64,000 nt of DNA from Aphrophora alni (Eukaryota > Arthropoda > Insecta > Hemiptera > Aphrophoridae), in assembly GCA_963513935.1 (NCBI GenBank), contig OY740772.1, forward strand, positions 100,831,340-100,895,339, written 5' to 3'. A model generated the notes under the pieces. It had not been told where the DNA came from. It did not search any database and was given only the letters and a program-made list of their open reading frames with translations. The number at the start of each line of letters is the position of its first letter. Position 1 is the first letter of the stretch. Below, piece after piece: positions 43,709-54,519 of this stretch. Position numbers and translations under genes: made by a program.

Positions 43709-44296
43709 AAATTTAGTAGATATACTGGCAGATCTAACTGTCACAAGCGTGCCAAATTTGTCAGGTATACTGGCACATCTAACTGTCATATGCGTGCCAA
43801 ATTTGTCAGGTATACTGCACATCTAACTGTCATATGCGTGCCAAATTTGTCAGATATACTGGCACATCTAACTGTCATATGCGTGCCAAATTTGTCAGGT
43901 ATACTGCACATCTAACTGTCACAAGCGTGCCAAATTTGTCAGGTATACTGCACATCTAACTGTCATATGCGTGCCAAATTTGTCAGATATACTGGCACAT
44001 CTAACTGTCATAAGCGTGCCAAATTTAGTAGGTATACTGGCACATCTAACTGTCACAAGCGTGCCAAATTTAGTAGGTATACTGGCACATCTAACTGTCA
44101 CAAGCGTGCCAAATATGTCAGGTATACTGGCACATCTAACTGTCATATGGGTGCCAAATTTGTCAGATATACTGGCACATCTAACTGTCACAAACGTGCC
44201 AAATTTGGCAGGTTTACTGGGACATCTAACTGTCACAAGCTTGCCAAATTTAGCAGGTATACTGGCACATCTAACTGTCATAAGCGTGCCAAATTT
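43709..44296. repeat. 45-bp tandem array, 13 units, inside an inverted repeat
   Basis: Each unit carries tatactggcacatctaactg, then tcataagcgtgccaaattt; three units have lost GG (tatactgcacatc, 43 bp). Because 45 is divisible by three, long frames stay open on both strands (43919-44281 minus; 43967-44365 and 43971-44315 plus), but these are by-products. Outside the array, 43663-43713 and 44291-44342 are imperfect inverted repeats (acttatagg / acacttatggg), so the array probably expanded inside a MITE-like element. Confidence 0.9.
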
Positions 44297-44349
44297 GATG
44301 ATTCAAACCCCATAAGTGTGTCGAAAGATGAAATAATTTGTGAAAAATG

Positions 44350-44885
44350 TACAAAATTTATCTAAAGAAATCTAATGTAAAACCGATGGAGAAACGATTG
44401 TAGAACTCACCAAAACCATACCTCCTGGTGTAATCCTTTTTCGATATGTTTTAATGTTTAGCCGCAATAGACCTCCAAAGAAAAGTCTACACCGCGCCAT
44501 TTTGAATTTGTTTAGGGGGGTAAAATTAAAAATATACACTGTTTAGAAGTTCCCCGTCGATTACAGGCTAAAAGCTATAAGTTTGACAAATTTTAAATTT
44601 CTAGCTCATCTGAAAATAGGTTAAAATTTATATAGATGAATCCACAACGGGTTGTAGGCCTACAGTCTACAATATTAGATACCGCTTCACACACTAAATA
44701 ATACAAATTGTGGATTTCAAGTGAGCAGTGACTAAGACGCAATATGGATATGCACACAAAGCCTGATTTCAAAGACGGATCCACGGACAAAGTTAATCTG
44801 GAAATAAATAGTTAATTGTAAACTAAATCTCAATAAAAGTTATGGATGAATTGTTCATATTACATACCAGCATTCGTGTGTATAA
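44350..44885. other. No recognised feature
   Basis: AT-rich; a 'gcgccattttgaatttg' segment at 44493 is of the MITE type. Nothing coding. Confidence 0.45.
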
Positions 44886-44889
44886 AAAT

Positions 44890-45170
44890 TAATACATGAC
44901 GTTTCAAAAGTATGAATCAACTCCTGTTACCAAGTGACAAAGTGATAAACCTAGAACATGAGAAACATGTAAACATTCTGTGACATGTGGTTTTTCAAAT
45001 CACGTTTGTACATGGCCTATTCTTAGATATGTTTTCCGCTCAGACCTAGCTTTGACCGTGTTTTCCTTTCTTTGGTTATTAGTTTAAGTCCTTAGTTGTA
45101 TTTTTCACATGTTCTAGGTTTATCATGTGACAACGGAAGTTGATTCGTAATTTCGAAACGTTGTGAACAA
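44890..45170. mobile_element. Inverted pair of PLE-like tails
   Basis: The left arm (44897-44972) is inverted relative to the right arm (45090-45170): both, read outward, have catgttctaggtttatca, a GTTGATTC segment and GAAACGT (tttgaaacgtcatg / tttcgaaacgttgtg). About 110 bp of unrelated sequence separates them. The layout copies the inverted-tail PLEs at 1822 and 26363, but the tails are a different lineage and I see no clear hammerhead core. Confidence 0.45.
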
Positions 45171-45289
45171 GTTTTTTGTTACCATACAAAAATGCGTATA
45201 CTAAATCTGGACTTAATGTCACGTCCATTTCCACAGTTCAATTTGTTTCCAGATAAACCGTGCAAAAATGGCACAATTTTTCAATCTCC

Positions 45290-45645
45290 AAAACCAAATA
45301 GAAACCAATTAAACCTACTCGTCATCAAACTGTCAGTTCTGTAGTGTTCAGTCAAAAAGTCAGAATAAACCATGAACTATAGCTGTAGAGCCTAAAGTTG
45401 CTTAAATATTTTTAATTGCGATTTCACAGACGTAGGCTTTTTGGGTAATTAATCGTCACATATCACTACAATTTGATCGAAATCGGTATTGCCAATTTTG
45501 AAAAAATCATCTTGTATTTCCACGGCCAAATTCTGTTTCTGTTAACTCATTAACCAGAATTTTTAGAGATATGACTTTTTGGGAGGCACTTTAAAGCTAC
45601 ACTTTAGCACAATTTTATCAAAATCGTAATTTTCTGTGTTGCCCC
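45290..45645 (+). repeat. Dispersed repeat R2 with leader
   Basis: The leader 'gtcagttctgtagtgttcag' then 'tcaaaaagtcagaataaacc' (shared with 8475-8515) is followed by 'aatttgatcgaaatcggtat', 'attttagagatatgac' and 'aattttatcaaaatcgta'. Confidence 0.55.
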
Positions 45646-45649
45646 CAAT

Positions 45650-46635
45650 TTATTCTTTATGGCAATTACTACCAAATTTTTGTTATCGAAAAAATTACAA
45701 AAATCTAAACCTATTTATATATGGAAAAAAAAATATCCCAAAAATACTTTTCATAAGCAATATAAGTTGTTAATACGCATTTTTGTTATTGTTTTGACAT
45801 TTTGTAACAACATAGTTTGCGTAAATAACCTAAAAAAAAATCAAATTATATGAATCAAATAGTTAAGAAACAACTTATAAATTAATAGGTAAAAATTTAT
45901 AAATATAAAGTTTTCCTGTAAAACAGAATTTACTTCACTTACGCCTATATAAAAATATTTTATGGGTTTCATTGGTAGTTTTATAAAAACAAGCCCCCAT
46001 TTAACTATTTACTAAATACTTTAAAATTAATGAGTAGGTCTAGAATATTTTTATTTTGTTATTTGGAAATTATTTATTATTCTAGGTAAAATTTTATATT
46101 TCTAAATCAATTCTAACCTAAAACTTTTAAACTTATCTACCGTCGTTACGTACCTAACATCGTGACGACGAGAAGTGTTCCGTCTAGAGAACACAACAGT
46201 GACGACGAAGCTTCCTGCCTAGAGAACAGGGTGCTAATGATATAGGAACTAAACTCCCGTTGCCTACCTTCCGTTTGCGAGGCGCATGTGTCGATATATT
46301 TATTAATTTGTTTCTCTACAATGGGCACAAACTTTTCAGCTCTTATAATCTATTTTCAGGTTGAACGACCCTTCATCTCTTTCATTTTTAAATTAGGATT
46401 TAAAAAATTAAAACGAAACTTTAATAATATCGATCGAAATTTAAAATAATGCTTTTATAATAATTAAGAAAAATGGAAAGTGTTAAAGAATATATTTTAT
46501 TAGCCTACACATAAAAATACGCAGAATATTAAATAAGAATAATAATTTTTCTACCGCTGACAGTCATACGGAGTTCGGCGAATAGTAGCGAATCACGACA
46601 AATTAAAATGTGATATTCTTAAGTTACGAGATCCG
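45650..46635. other. AT-rich sequence with a short 2x repeat
   Basis: At 46155-46230 a GTGACGACGA...CTAGAGAACA motif occurs twice in tandem with about 40-bp spacing, CpG-rich compared with its surroundings. No domain in the 60-codon minus frame across it. Confidence 0.4.
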
Positions 46636-46639
46636 GCAA

Positions 46640-46760
46640 GGATAAGACCGACGGAACGTAGCGAGTGAAGGCTTCTTCAAATATGTACAGCTACGAAGCC
46701 CTTCGGAGCCGAGACACTGCCACGAGCAAAGCGATTGGAGATTATGTATGTAATATGTAC
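46640..46760 (-). repeat. R1-associated 'cgtagcgagtgaag' segment
   Basis: aacgtagcgagtgaaggctt, 'atgtacagctacgaagccct' and 'cacgagcaaagcgattggag' match the arrangement at 37780-37900. Confidence 0.5.
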
Positions 46761-46850
46761 ACATCTATCCGACGTCAAAAGTAAAAATCGATGGGTACAG
46801 CATTTTAATTTGTTTTTAAATTTATTTTTAATATAGGTTTGGCGTAATAT

Positions 46851-47097
46851 CATAGAAGAAGGAATTAGAATAAGAAAGTCACAGCCCCCATGTTAAACAG
46901 CGTGATACAAAATATCCTTAGTTTGGTTACCCGACAACAGAAAGCGCTAGTAGCATCGGTACTTGTGATACAGTAGCCAAGCCTTTTTGTCCCGATGCTA
47001 CTAGCGCTTTCTGTTGTCGAGTAACCAAACTAAGGATATTTTGTATCACGCTAGAGCCTATACCTGTAACTTTCTTATTCTAATTCCTTATTCTATG
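46851..47097. mobile_element. 247-bp foldback element
   Basis: Arms 46851-46959 and 46992-47097 are inverted copies: gaattagaataagaaagt, gtgatacaaaatatccttag, tttggttacccgacaacaga, aagcgctagtagcatcgg. The middle 80 bp of each arm is almost identical; an 'acagcccccatg' interruption sits only in the left arm. No coding. Class unknown. Confidence 0.8.
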
Positions 47098-47099
47098 GT

Positions 47100-48940
47100 A
47101 ATTTGCACTCGTCCCTGGGGTACTTATGTACCGCACTTCCCTATATGTACTACCTACAAATTCTTCCCTTCTCCCGGCTGGATCCCCCATCCCCCCCCCC
47201 AAATTTATATGAATGGAGAAAGCCACCCGTAAAGCATTTAACATTTATTATTTTTAGTGTAGGCTACTACAGAACCTATGACACTGTTTCCTTTTACTTT
47301 CCTCCTTTATTACCTTTTTGCAATTTAATTTTTTTTAAATATTTAAATACACCTTGCCTCACTTGTGTCAAACTCGCCCTAAACCTAGATAGTTCGAACG
47401 CATTCAAGTTTTCAAAGACGGCGCACAATGTTCGTTTTAAATTTTTTCCAATTAATTCCAAACCTAAATAATTCTTTGATTTGGGATTCTTGCACACGAG
47501 TCTGGATGATTAATCTAGACATTATAACAAAAATTGAGCAAAATCAGTTGAGTCGTTTTTGAGAAATTGGGTTATTTAATAATAGCTCTATGGATGTTTT
47601 TTTAAATTTTTATTTGTTTTTTTTAATGATAATTACCAAACCGACATTTTTTAGAGGACGATAACCAGCACCTTTTATATTTATCATTAGAGACTACAAC
47701 GGAGCGAGTGCCAGCGTCCTTGTCAATTTCCCTGTTCAGGAGTGAGTGCCAGTCGGCAGACCGTTCTAGTTGGGAAGGCTAAAGGGTGTAAGCGCAAGGA
47801 AAGTTTGATTTAATGATCACAACTTAGGATAGCAGAGACTAGTAGTAGTATCCCAGCTAGTAGCCGAGACTAGAGAAGAAATGTATTATTATGTCCAAAC
47901 ATTTGTTCTATTTAGAGAGGAAATTAATATAATAACTCCAATAGCTTAACCTTTTCCAGTATGATTAAGTGGACATTTAATTCAGTTTCTTAAAAATAAT
48001 TAGTTTTTATAGAAGCAGTAAAATTATTATAAGTTTGTAATAAGATAAAAATGCATTCATTATCAAATGAACTATATTCCAGTAAATTAATGCAAAAATA
48101 TTTCTTTAGATGGTGTTTTATGATGATAATAGGTTTAGAAGATTAAAAGTTCCTGTGAAATGGTGGTGGCTCAAATTACTAAAATTTAAGGTAGTAGAAT
48201 ATAGGTTAGGCTAGGTTGTGTAAGCCTAACTCATCATATTATATGTATAAAAAAATTATTGTGATACAGTATATCTTTACTAATTATTAATTCTGTAAGA
48301 TGTAGACCTACGTTCAATGAGCACCATGGATTAGGATACTTTCTAGTTTAATGGAATCAACAACAATTGCCTAAACCACGTTCCTAACCTGAAACCCCTT
48401 ATCTCCTCTCTTATGACTAATGGCTTTCTCTACTTCTTCAAAGCCCAACCTCCCAACTCTGGAACTGGAACTCGCTCTGCCAAACGTAAAATTACCTGGA
48501 TTACCTTTGACAAATTTTGGGTCGACTAGCACTCACGCAAACTCAGAGACTACAATCTAGCAAAATTTAACCACAATCGTTACAGCCGATTATGAAAATA
48601 TTGTAATTTTGAGTTTTGTTTTTATGCAAGCTGTAACTACATTTTAAGTTATAGATCAAAACATCTTGAAATAAGGCAAAAATATGTCCATATTATAACA
48701 AATGTTATTATTAATCTGTTATTAAAATTTGAGAACTGCATAGACGTCATACAGTCAGGTACTAATGAGTTTTAAAATACTAATTCTGAAGAATTAGGAT
48801 AGCCGACAACGCACGTAGAGCCTTTTTAACACAATGCCAGACCCCACTCAAAAGAAGAAAAGAGAAAAATAAACACCATTACCACCCTGAAACCAGCGCA
48901 TGTCCCCAAGGCTCCAGAACCCAGGTCAGGCCGAGCATGC
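47100..48940. other. Mixed sequence with R2 fragments, no gene
   Basis: R2 motifs at 47520-47700 (aaattgagcaaaatcagttg, gataattaccaaaccgacat) and 48540-48690 (aaatttaaccacaatcgtta, gccgattatgaaaat). The stretch at 48380-48530 is GC-richer (cccaacctcccaactctgga) but has no recognisable domain. The frames at 47014-47497 have none either. Confidence 0.4.
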
Positions 48941-48944
48941 TACC

Positions 48945-49205
48945 ATAGAACTCATGTCGTTACGTCCCCCAAGCTATGTATGATGAGTAGCCGTCGGGTC
49001 GCTCACACAAAATCCTACCTGACATCATATGCCGAGGGGAGCCAAACTTAGTTTTCTTGGACCGACACTGTGGGGTGTAATAAACCCCCTTCTTTCTAAG
49101 AAGGCTCTCTGTTCCACTAGAACTCATGTCATTACGTCCCCCAAGCTACGTATGAGTGGCCATCGGGTCGCTCACACAAAATCCTACCTCACATCATACG
49201 CCGAG
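48945..49205. repeat. Direct repeat, 172-bp period
   Basis: agaactcatgtcgttacgtc, 'cccaagctatgtatga', gggtcgctcacacaaaatcc and 'catatgccgaggggag' at 48947-49035 recur at 49119-49215 with small changes. The unit is CpG-richer than its surroundings. Origin unknown; possibly an untranslated region of a retroelement. Confidence 0.75.
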
Positions 49206-49219
49206 GGGAGGCACCTGTT

Positions 49220-50145
49220 ACCCACCTGGGATTGAGTAGCCACCAGCTGAAGCTGGAAGGTTATGTTACTATTTCTACTTCCTTAAATATATGTGTTCCG
49301 TTTTTGTAGATATAATCCATTCGTTTTTGATGCCTTTGAGTTTAAAGTAGTTTATGGAATGATGTTTATCTCCCGTCTGTCATATGTACAGTGTGCACTA
49401 AGGCTCACACGCGTGTAATTTTAATTAAATATGGTTTGGACATACCTCAGGACTTTTTTTCACACTTTTTCGATAACTCGTAATTTCGGGTAAAAAACAC
49501 AAAATTACGATTTTCTTGAAATCAGGTCGAAAGATTTTGAGCAAAATACGATTTCAGCTGAGGACGGTTTATGGCCAGCAAAGCAAGTTTAGACCTTATT
49601 CAAATATTTATTTCTAAGACAGTCCATATTATATTTCATTTTTTGATTGCAAACTACTGACTTAAGAAAATCAGAGATGGTTCGTTTTGTTTGGTTTTTG
49701 GGGATAGGTAAGAAAATTTGTGTTATAATATTCCATCATTTCTTTGTAAGATACCTGGACTGAAATTGAAGTTATGTTAGCCTAATCATTTTACTATACG
49801 CCTACAATACAAAATACATTTCAATAATTCAACATATAAAAAAGTTTTTTTTCAGATAATGAAGCCTATTTGTCCAGACAGCTAAAATGTTAAATCTTTT
49901 GTTCGCCCATGAATCCATTTTGAGATTTAATTAGATTCTATTTAATTAAAAAATATGAAAAGTTAAACAACCTCTTCTCTCTTAATTAAGTGAGATGTTA
50001 TATCATCATTTCTCATTGAGACTGCTTTCAAATGTTTTGCCATTCACATTACATCAAAGACTACTGTATTTAAATGGATAAACCATTCTAATTTAACGGT
50101 CTACTGGAGTGATTTTTTTTTACAACTTATTCGTGAAGTTCAATA
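49220..50145. other. No recognised feature
   Basis: AT-rich, nothing supported. Confidence 0.45.
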
Positions 50146-50149
50146 CAAA

Positions 50150-50350
50150 GGAAGAAAATAATATAAAATAAGGACCAATAGCTCTCCAAGACTAATTAGT
50201 GTCAGCGTCGGAAGAGAATAGGGGAGACTTGGTAGGAAAGTACATGATACTTGATGTTCATCAAGACTACATGAACAAAAGTAGATAGATCCAACTAGGA
50301 TATCTCGGGATTGCCAAACCCATACTCATTATAAGTGAGCCCCAGAGGGA
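50150..50350 (+). repeat. tRNA-derived SINE, 3' body
   Basis: ctccaagactaattagtgtc, agcgtcggaagagaat, a gactt...agtacatgatact segment, 'tcaagactacatgaacaaaa' and 'gtagatagatccaactagga', ending with ccatactcattataagtgag. Confidence 0.7.
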
Positions 50351-50559
50351 AGCATCATTCTAAAGGTGTTGAATAAGTGGAGGAAAAATGGTGAACAGAA
50401 AACGGGATTCTGTAAAGCCAATCCAAAATGAGGGCATTCAAAGTTTAAATGCATTTTTCATATAAAATTATAACCCATTAACAAAATTTAACACATAAAT
50501 TATTATTATTTTAAATGCTCTTTCTTGAATAGTTACAATGTGATAATTTTGATTTTTTT

Positions 50560-50932
50560 TTTTTTTTTGTAGGGTAAACGAAAAAAAATTTCGGTCATCA
50601 TTTATAAATATAAAAGTCAAACCTCACTGAATGATCACAAAATATCTGGATCCAAGAAGCCTAGAGCCATGAATCTTTCAACATGGTTTAGGGTAGGTCT
50701 GTAGACACATACTAAGAATGGGTTGTGAAAATGTTCCACTTCAAGGGTTTTTTTACCCTAAAACAAGTATCATATCTTTGAAATATGGGTCAATTTTGAT
50801 GAAAATTGGTGTGTTGCTGTATTTGGGCATACTTTTTTTCAATAGCACCACCATAAGGGTTATGCTAAAAAAGTTATTTCTTTACAAACCTATCTCAACT
50901 ATCCCCAGGTGAAACTGGGGCCCCTCAGCTAG
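50560..50932 (+). mobile_element. Possible non-autonomous Helitron, 3' end
   Basis: The 3' end has a hairpin CCCCAG-gtgaaa-CTGGGG (50903-50920), an 8-nt spacer and a terminal CTAG (50929-50932), the layout of Helitron termini (hairpin then CTRR). The upstream body (ttttgatgaaaattggtgtg, ttgctgtatttgggcat) resembles non-coding Helitron-type repeats of insects. The 5' TC end is not placed. Confidence 0.35.
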
Positions 50933-50934
50933 GT

Positions 50935-51000
50935 ATAAGAAAAGGAAAAATAGAGCATAAAAAATACACCTCCCCCTCCCCTTACCCTCGAATACTCTAA
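50935..51000 (+). repeat. SINE fragment
   Basis: ccttaccctcgaatactcta ataatac is the SINE body junction; the remainder is missing. Confidence 0.45.
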
Positions 51001-54000
51001 TAATACATAAATAATAATATTAATAATAATAATAATAATAAATAATGTATTATATAACATTTATAAATCAAAAAATAATTAATAATAAATCGACATTATT
51101 TTGTGTGTCTGTGTAAAATGTAATTTAAACAATGTCCCCATTAAATTCCTGCCTTGAAGAAAGTGATAGTCAAAACAGCAGGCTGGAAACAATTGATAGG
51201 GAGACGAATATGAGTGAAGGTTCAAAATGAAACCATCATTAAAACATATTCCTCCATGATGTAAATTTTTCTATAGAAATAGCCTAGTTTTATGAAATCT
51301 TCGCTATTACATTAATTGAGAATTCATTACAGAAGATAATTTACTTTAATTTTATGCTAATTATTCCAGAACTGTAATTTTATTTGCGATTTTACATATA
51401 TGAGTTTGGGTCATTAATCTTTATATTCACTAAACTTTGAACGAAATATGTAGAGTAGCCAACTTTGATAAATTAAGTATTTATAACACTCCCATTGACA
51501 ATTTTTCAGTTTTTTTCCCGATAACACATGCATTATATTTTTAGAGAGATTGCAACCTATATGTTTTGTTTGGGCCCTTAGGAGCTACACATAAACAAAA
51601 TTTTATCAAAGGTAATAGACTGAATTTTGATAAAATCATAATTTGGTGTTTTTTTTTTCCTATGGCATCTACTTCCTATTTTCAAGTTATAAAAAAATGT
51701 CGCGAGATATGGTCAAAATATGCTAGCATATTAAAATTTATTAAAATTAATCCACACATTTAGGGTGTAAAGATCTGCACATACGACTCAGAAACATTAC
51801 TCAAGAAACCACATTTTTTTACTCAAAATGGATATTATATCCGCTACTCTACATAAATATAAACTGCAACTCAACAGACCATAGAGTGATGAATCAAAAA
51901 CTTTACATAGATTTTTTGACCAAACACATAACTTCCTCTATTCTACCTTTATGTAAGAAAGTAAAAAGGGATTAACTAACCAAGGGACTAATTTTAAAAC
52001 AAGTACTTAGGCTAACCTATAACCATTTTTTTTTTTAAATCGTTATTGTAATATGCATGCCTGACCAACTGTTTGAATACCGTACCATTCAAAATCAATA
52101 AAAATTCATTAAAACAGACATTATAAAGGAAGTGATGATGGTAACATAAATCAACTCAAAGTTCATTAAATCTTTAAAAATACTTTATTGGCTGAAATTT
52201 TGAAACAGTACATCAGGATTTCAAAAAAATGTTTAGGTGCAGTGACATTCGGAAAATTTGTAAAAACATTTTAGTATTATCTATTAATAATCTATGTAAT
52301 ACATTTTTATTTAAACCATTCAACTGCGTTCAGATAAGTAAAATTAAAATGAAACCACAATCTGACATCCCTCTCGCCTCTATGCCACCACATAATTATC
52401 TTTATTTTAAACATTTAATGTACGAGTTGACATTTTTCAATAAATTTAACATGAATGTGTTGTATATTTGTCAGTTTTATTTTTTAATGACATATTAAGA
52501 AAAGTATTAAAATGGTGGCTAAATTTTGATATTATACAGACAAGAGATTTAACTTTTTTGTCCGAGATATTATGTTTTCAAAGTTTCTTGCTGATTTTTA
52601 ATTCTCTGTATAGCCTACATTTACATCATTTTCATAATGATGTCAATATCTCAGTCGTCTGTCTATCTAAAATCTCTGGGCAAATAACTTTAATAATATT
52701 TATATGGTGTCCTCCATTATCTGCACATGGACACTTTCTTTCATGTTGATGGCTGTATTTCAATTAATACCATCTGACAAATATTTTCTGGTCTGTATGG
52801 GAAGTTGGAAAATATATCCTTTTACTGTATGCCACAGCAAATTATCACATGTTGTTGTCTGGATTTTGGGAATCAGCCTCACCTAACCTAACTTTAATGT
52901 TTTCTTTTAGATTGATTGACATTTATTTGTCTATATTTGTTTTAGGAGTAGATGAACATTTCTCTATATTGTACAAGAATTATAGCTAGCATATGAGTTC
53001 ATATTCATATTAGAAAAAATATACGATTTGAAACACTCAGAAGTTTAATATGTTTGCCCCAAAGTCTGACTTCACTTACAGACAGGCAATGACCTGAAAA
53101 CAACAGTCAGAGAAATACAGCAACCAACATAGATAAAAACGTCCTTAAGAATGTGGTGGAAAAACATCAAATGAAGTAGGCTACTGATAATAGAGGATAA
53201 AATACAGAAAATATTTAAAGTTAATGGCTAGAGGATTTATGCCCACTCCGTAAATATTTTGACAATGGTAGCCTAATTATGTAGTAAGTCGATATAGAGA
53301 TTGGTTTAAACAATTTTTTTAATTCGTTTACTACATGGACCCTACTCCATTTTGAAATTTGAATATATAATATTGTAACGCTTAATTCACTTTTTCACTG
53401 AAAAATTGAAAAAAGTATCTATTTTACAGTAATATTTGCAATTAATAATCATGAGTCTGGTCTACATCCATAATGTTAACATCACGGTAGGCCTAAATGA
53501 ACAGACACAACTTTCTACGAAAATATATGTTTTAATTCTAACCTTATAAGACATGTAGGCTAATGCACATGCAACACACATGAATCTTGATATTAGATGA
53601 TATATGTCCGTCAAAGGTTAAAAATGTAGTTAAAGCCTATAGATTAATACAGTATTGTAACTTTTCAAAAAAATTTGTTTTCATTTTTATGTTGAAATTT
53701 CACGGTTAAAAATTACATTCTTTCAAAATAGGCTTTTAAAGTTAATGTTTTAGATATCATTTTTTAACTTACGAATTCCAATTGTTATGTGTACCTAACC
53801 AACCTATGCATACATGAATTTAGCACAAATTTTTTCAAATTTGAATTTTACAGTGAAAGGTGATTTCCGTGTTAAAATATTATATTACAATTACAAAATA
53901 AGGTATGTACTAAATGAATTAAGACAATTTTTTTATATAATCTGTATATCGACTTACTAAATAATAACCGATTATATACATTTCTCTATCCATAGGCCTA

Positions 54001-54230
54001 GCATAGTATGTATATTACATGAGGTAATTATTTACAAAGATAGATACTGGTATTTTTGGCAATTTTTTAAAATAATGTTCTACATACCGGTACCTAATTT
54101 CTTAATAATAAAATAAGTTTTCAATGAGGAACTAACTTTTTCACCTAAAAATGTATTTGCATAATACATTTTTATCCTACATATTATATTTTATATCCTA
54201 CATATACAGGATGTATATATATATATATAT
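51001..54230. other. AT-rich sequence with one R2 copy, no gene
   Basis: R2 at 51410-51740 (gaacgaaatatgtagagtag, 'gataacacatgcattatat', 'gcccttaggagctacaca', 'aaattttatcaaaggtaata'). The overlapping plus frames at 52229-52886 are hydrophobic and phenylalanine-rich with no domain and no consistent splice sites; I do not call them. Confidence 0.4.
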
Positions 54231-54234
54231 CAAA

Positions 54235-54332
54235 CCTGTATTTGCATGATAATTATAGATTTGGCCAGGTGGCCATATATAGTCACCTTGCCAGACCTGT
54301 ATTTTCAAGATAGGGATAGGTCTGGCCAGGTG

Positions 54333-54374
<42 letters not shown>
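54235..54374. repeat. 61-bp direct repeat plus (TA)n
   Basis: cctgtatttgcatgat and ggccaggtggccatatata at 54235-54281 recur at 54296-54340. The second copy runs into a 39-bp (TA)n at 54336-54374. Confidence 0.8.
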
Positions 54375-54375
<1 letters not shown>

Positions 54376-54434
54376 CCTAATCAAATCGGTATCTAACCCC
54401 AAATGAAAATTTTGAAAAAAAAGGAGGAAATTGT

Positions 54435-54516
54435 GCCAACAGCAATTAATTGGTGTTCCCATGCAGTCACCCATCCAAGTACTAAACATGCTCAATGTTG
54501 CTTAACTTCGGTGATC
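54435..54516 (-). ncRNA. 5S rRNA-derived segment, 5'-truncated
   Basis: On the minus strand: gatcaccgaagttaagcaac, attgagcatgtttagtactt, ggatgggtgactgcatggga, acacc, a diverged stretch and tgttggc. This is the 3' two-thirds of 5S rRNA, with the internal promoter boxes (AAGTTAAGCAAC region and GATGGGTGAC) recognisable. The first ~35 nt of 5S are absent and the 3' stem is partly lost, so it is not a functional gene. It could be a 5S pseudogene or the head of a 5S-derived (SINE3-type) element; the T-rich sequence following it (ccttttttttcaaaattttc) fits either. Confidence 0.75.
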
Positions 54517-54519
54517 TAT

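Noticed and set aside
43919..44365. Long open frames of 114-132 codons with periodic peptides on both strands
   Set aside because: They arise from a 45-bp tandem array whose unit length is divisible by three; no start context, domain or splice support.
52229..52886. Three overlapping plus-strand frames as a membrane protein gene
   Set aside because: Hydrophobic only because of T-rich sequence; no splice sites, domain or consistent frame.
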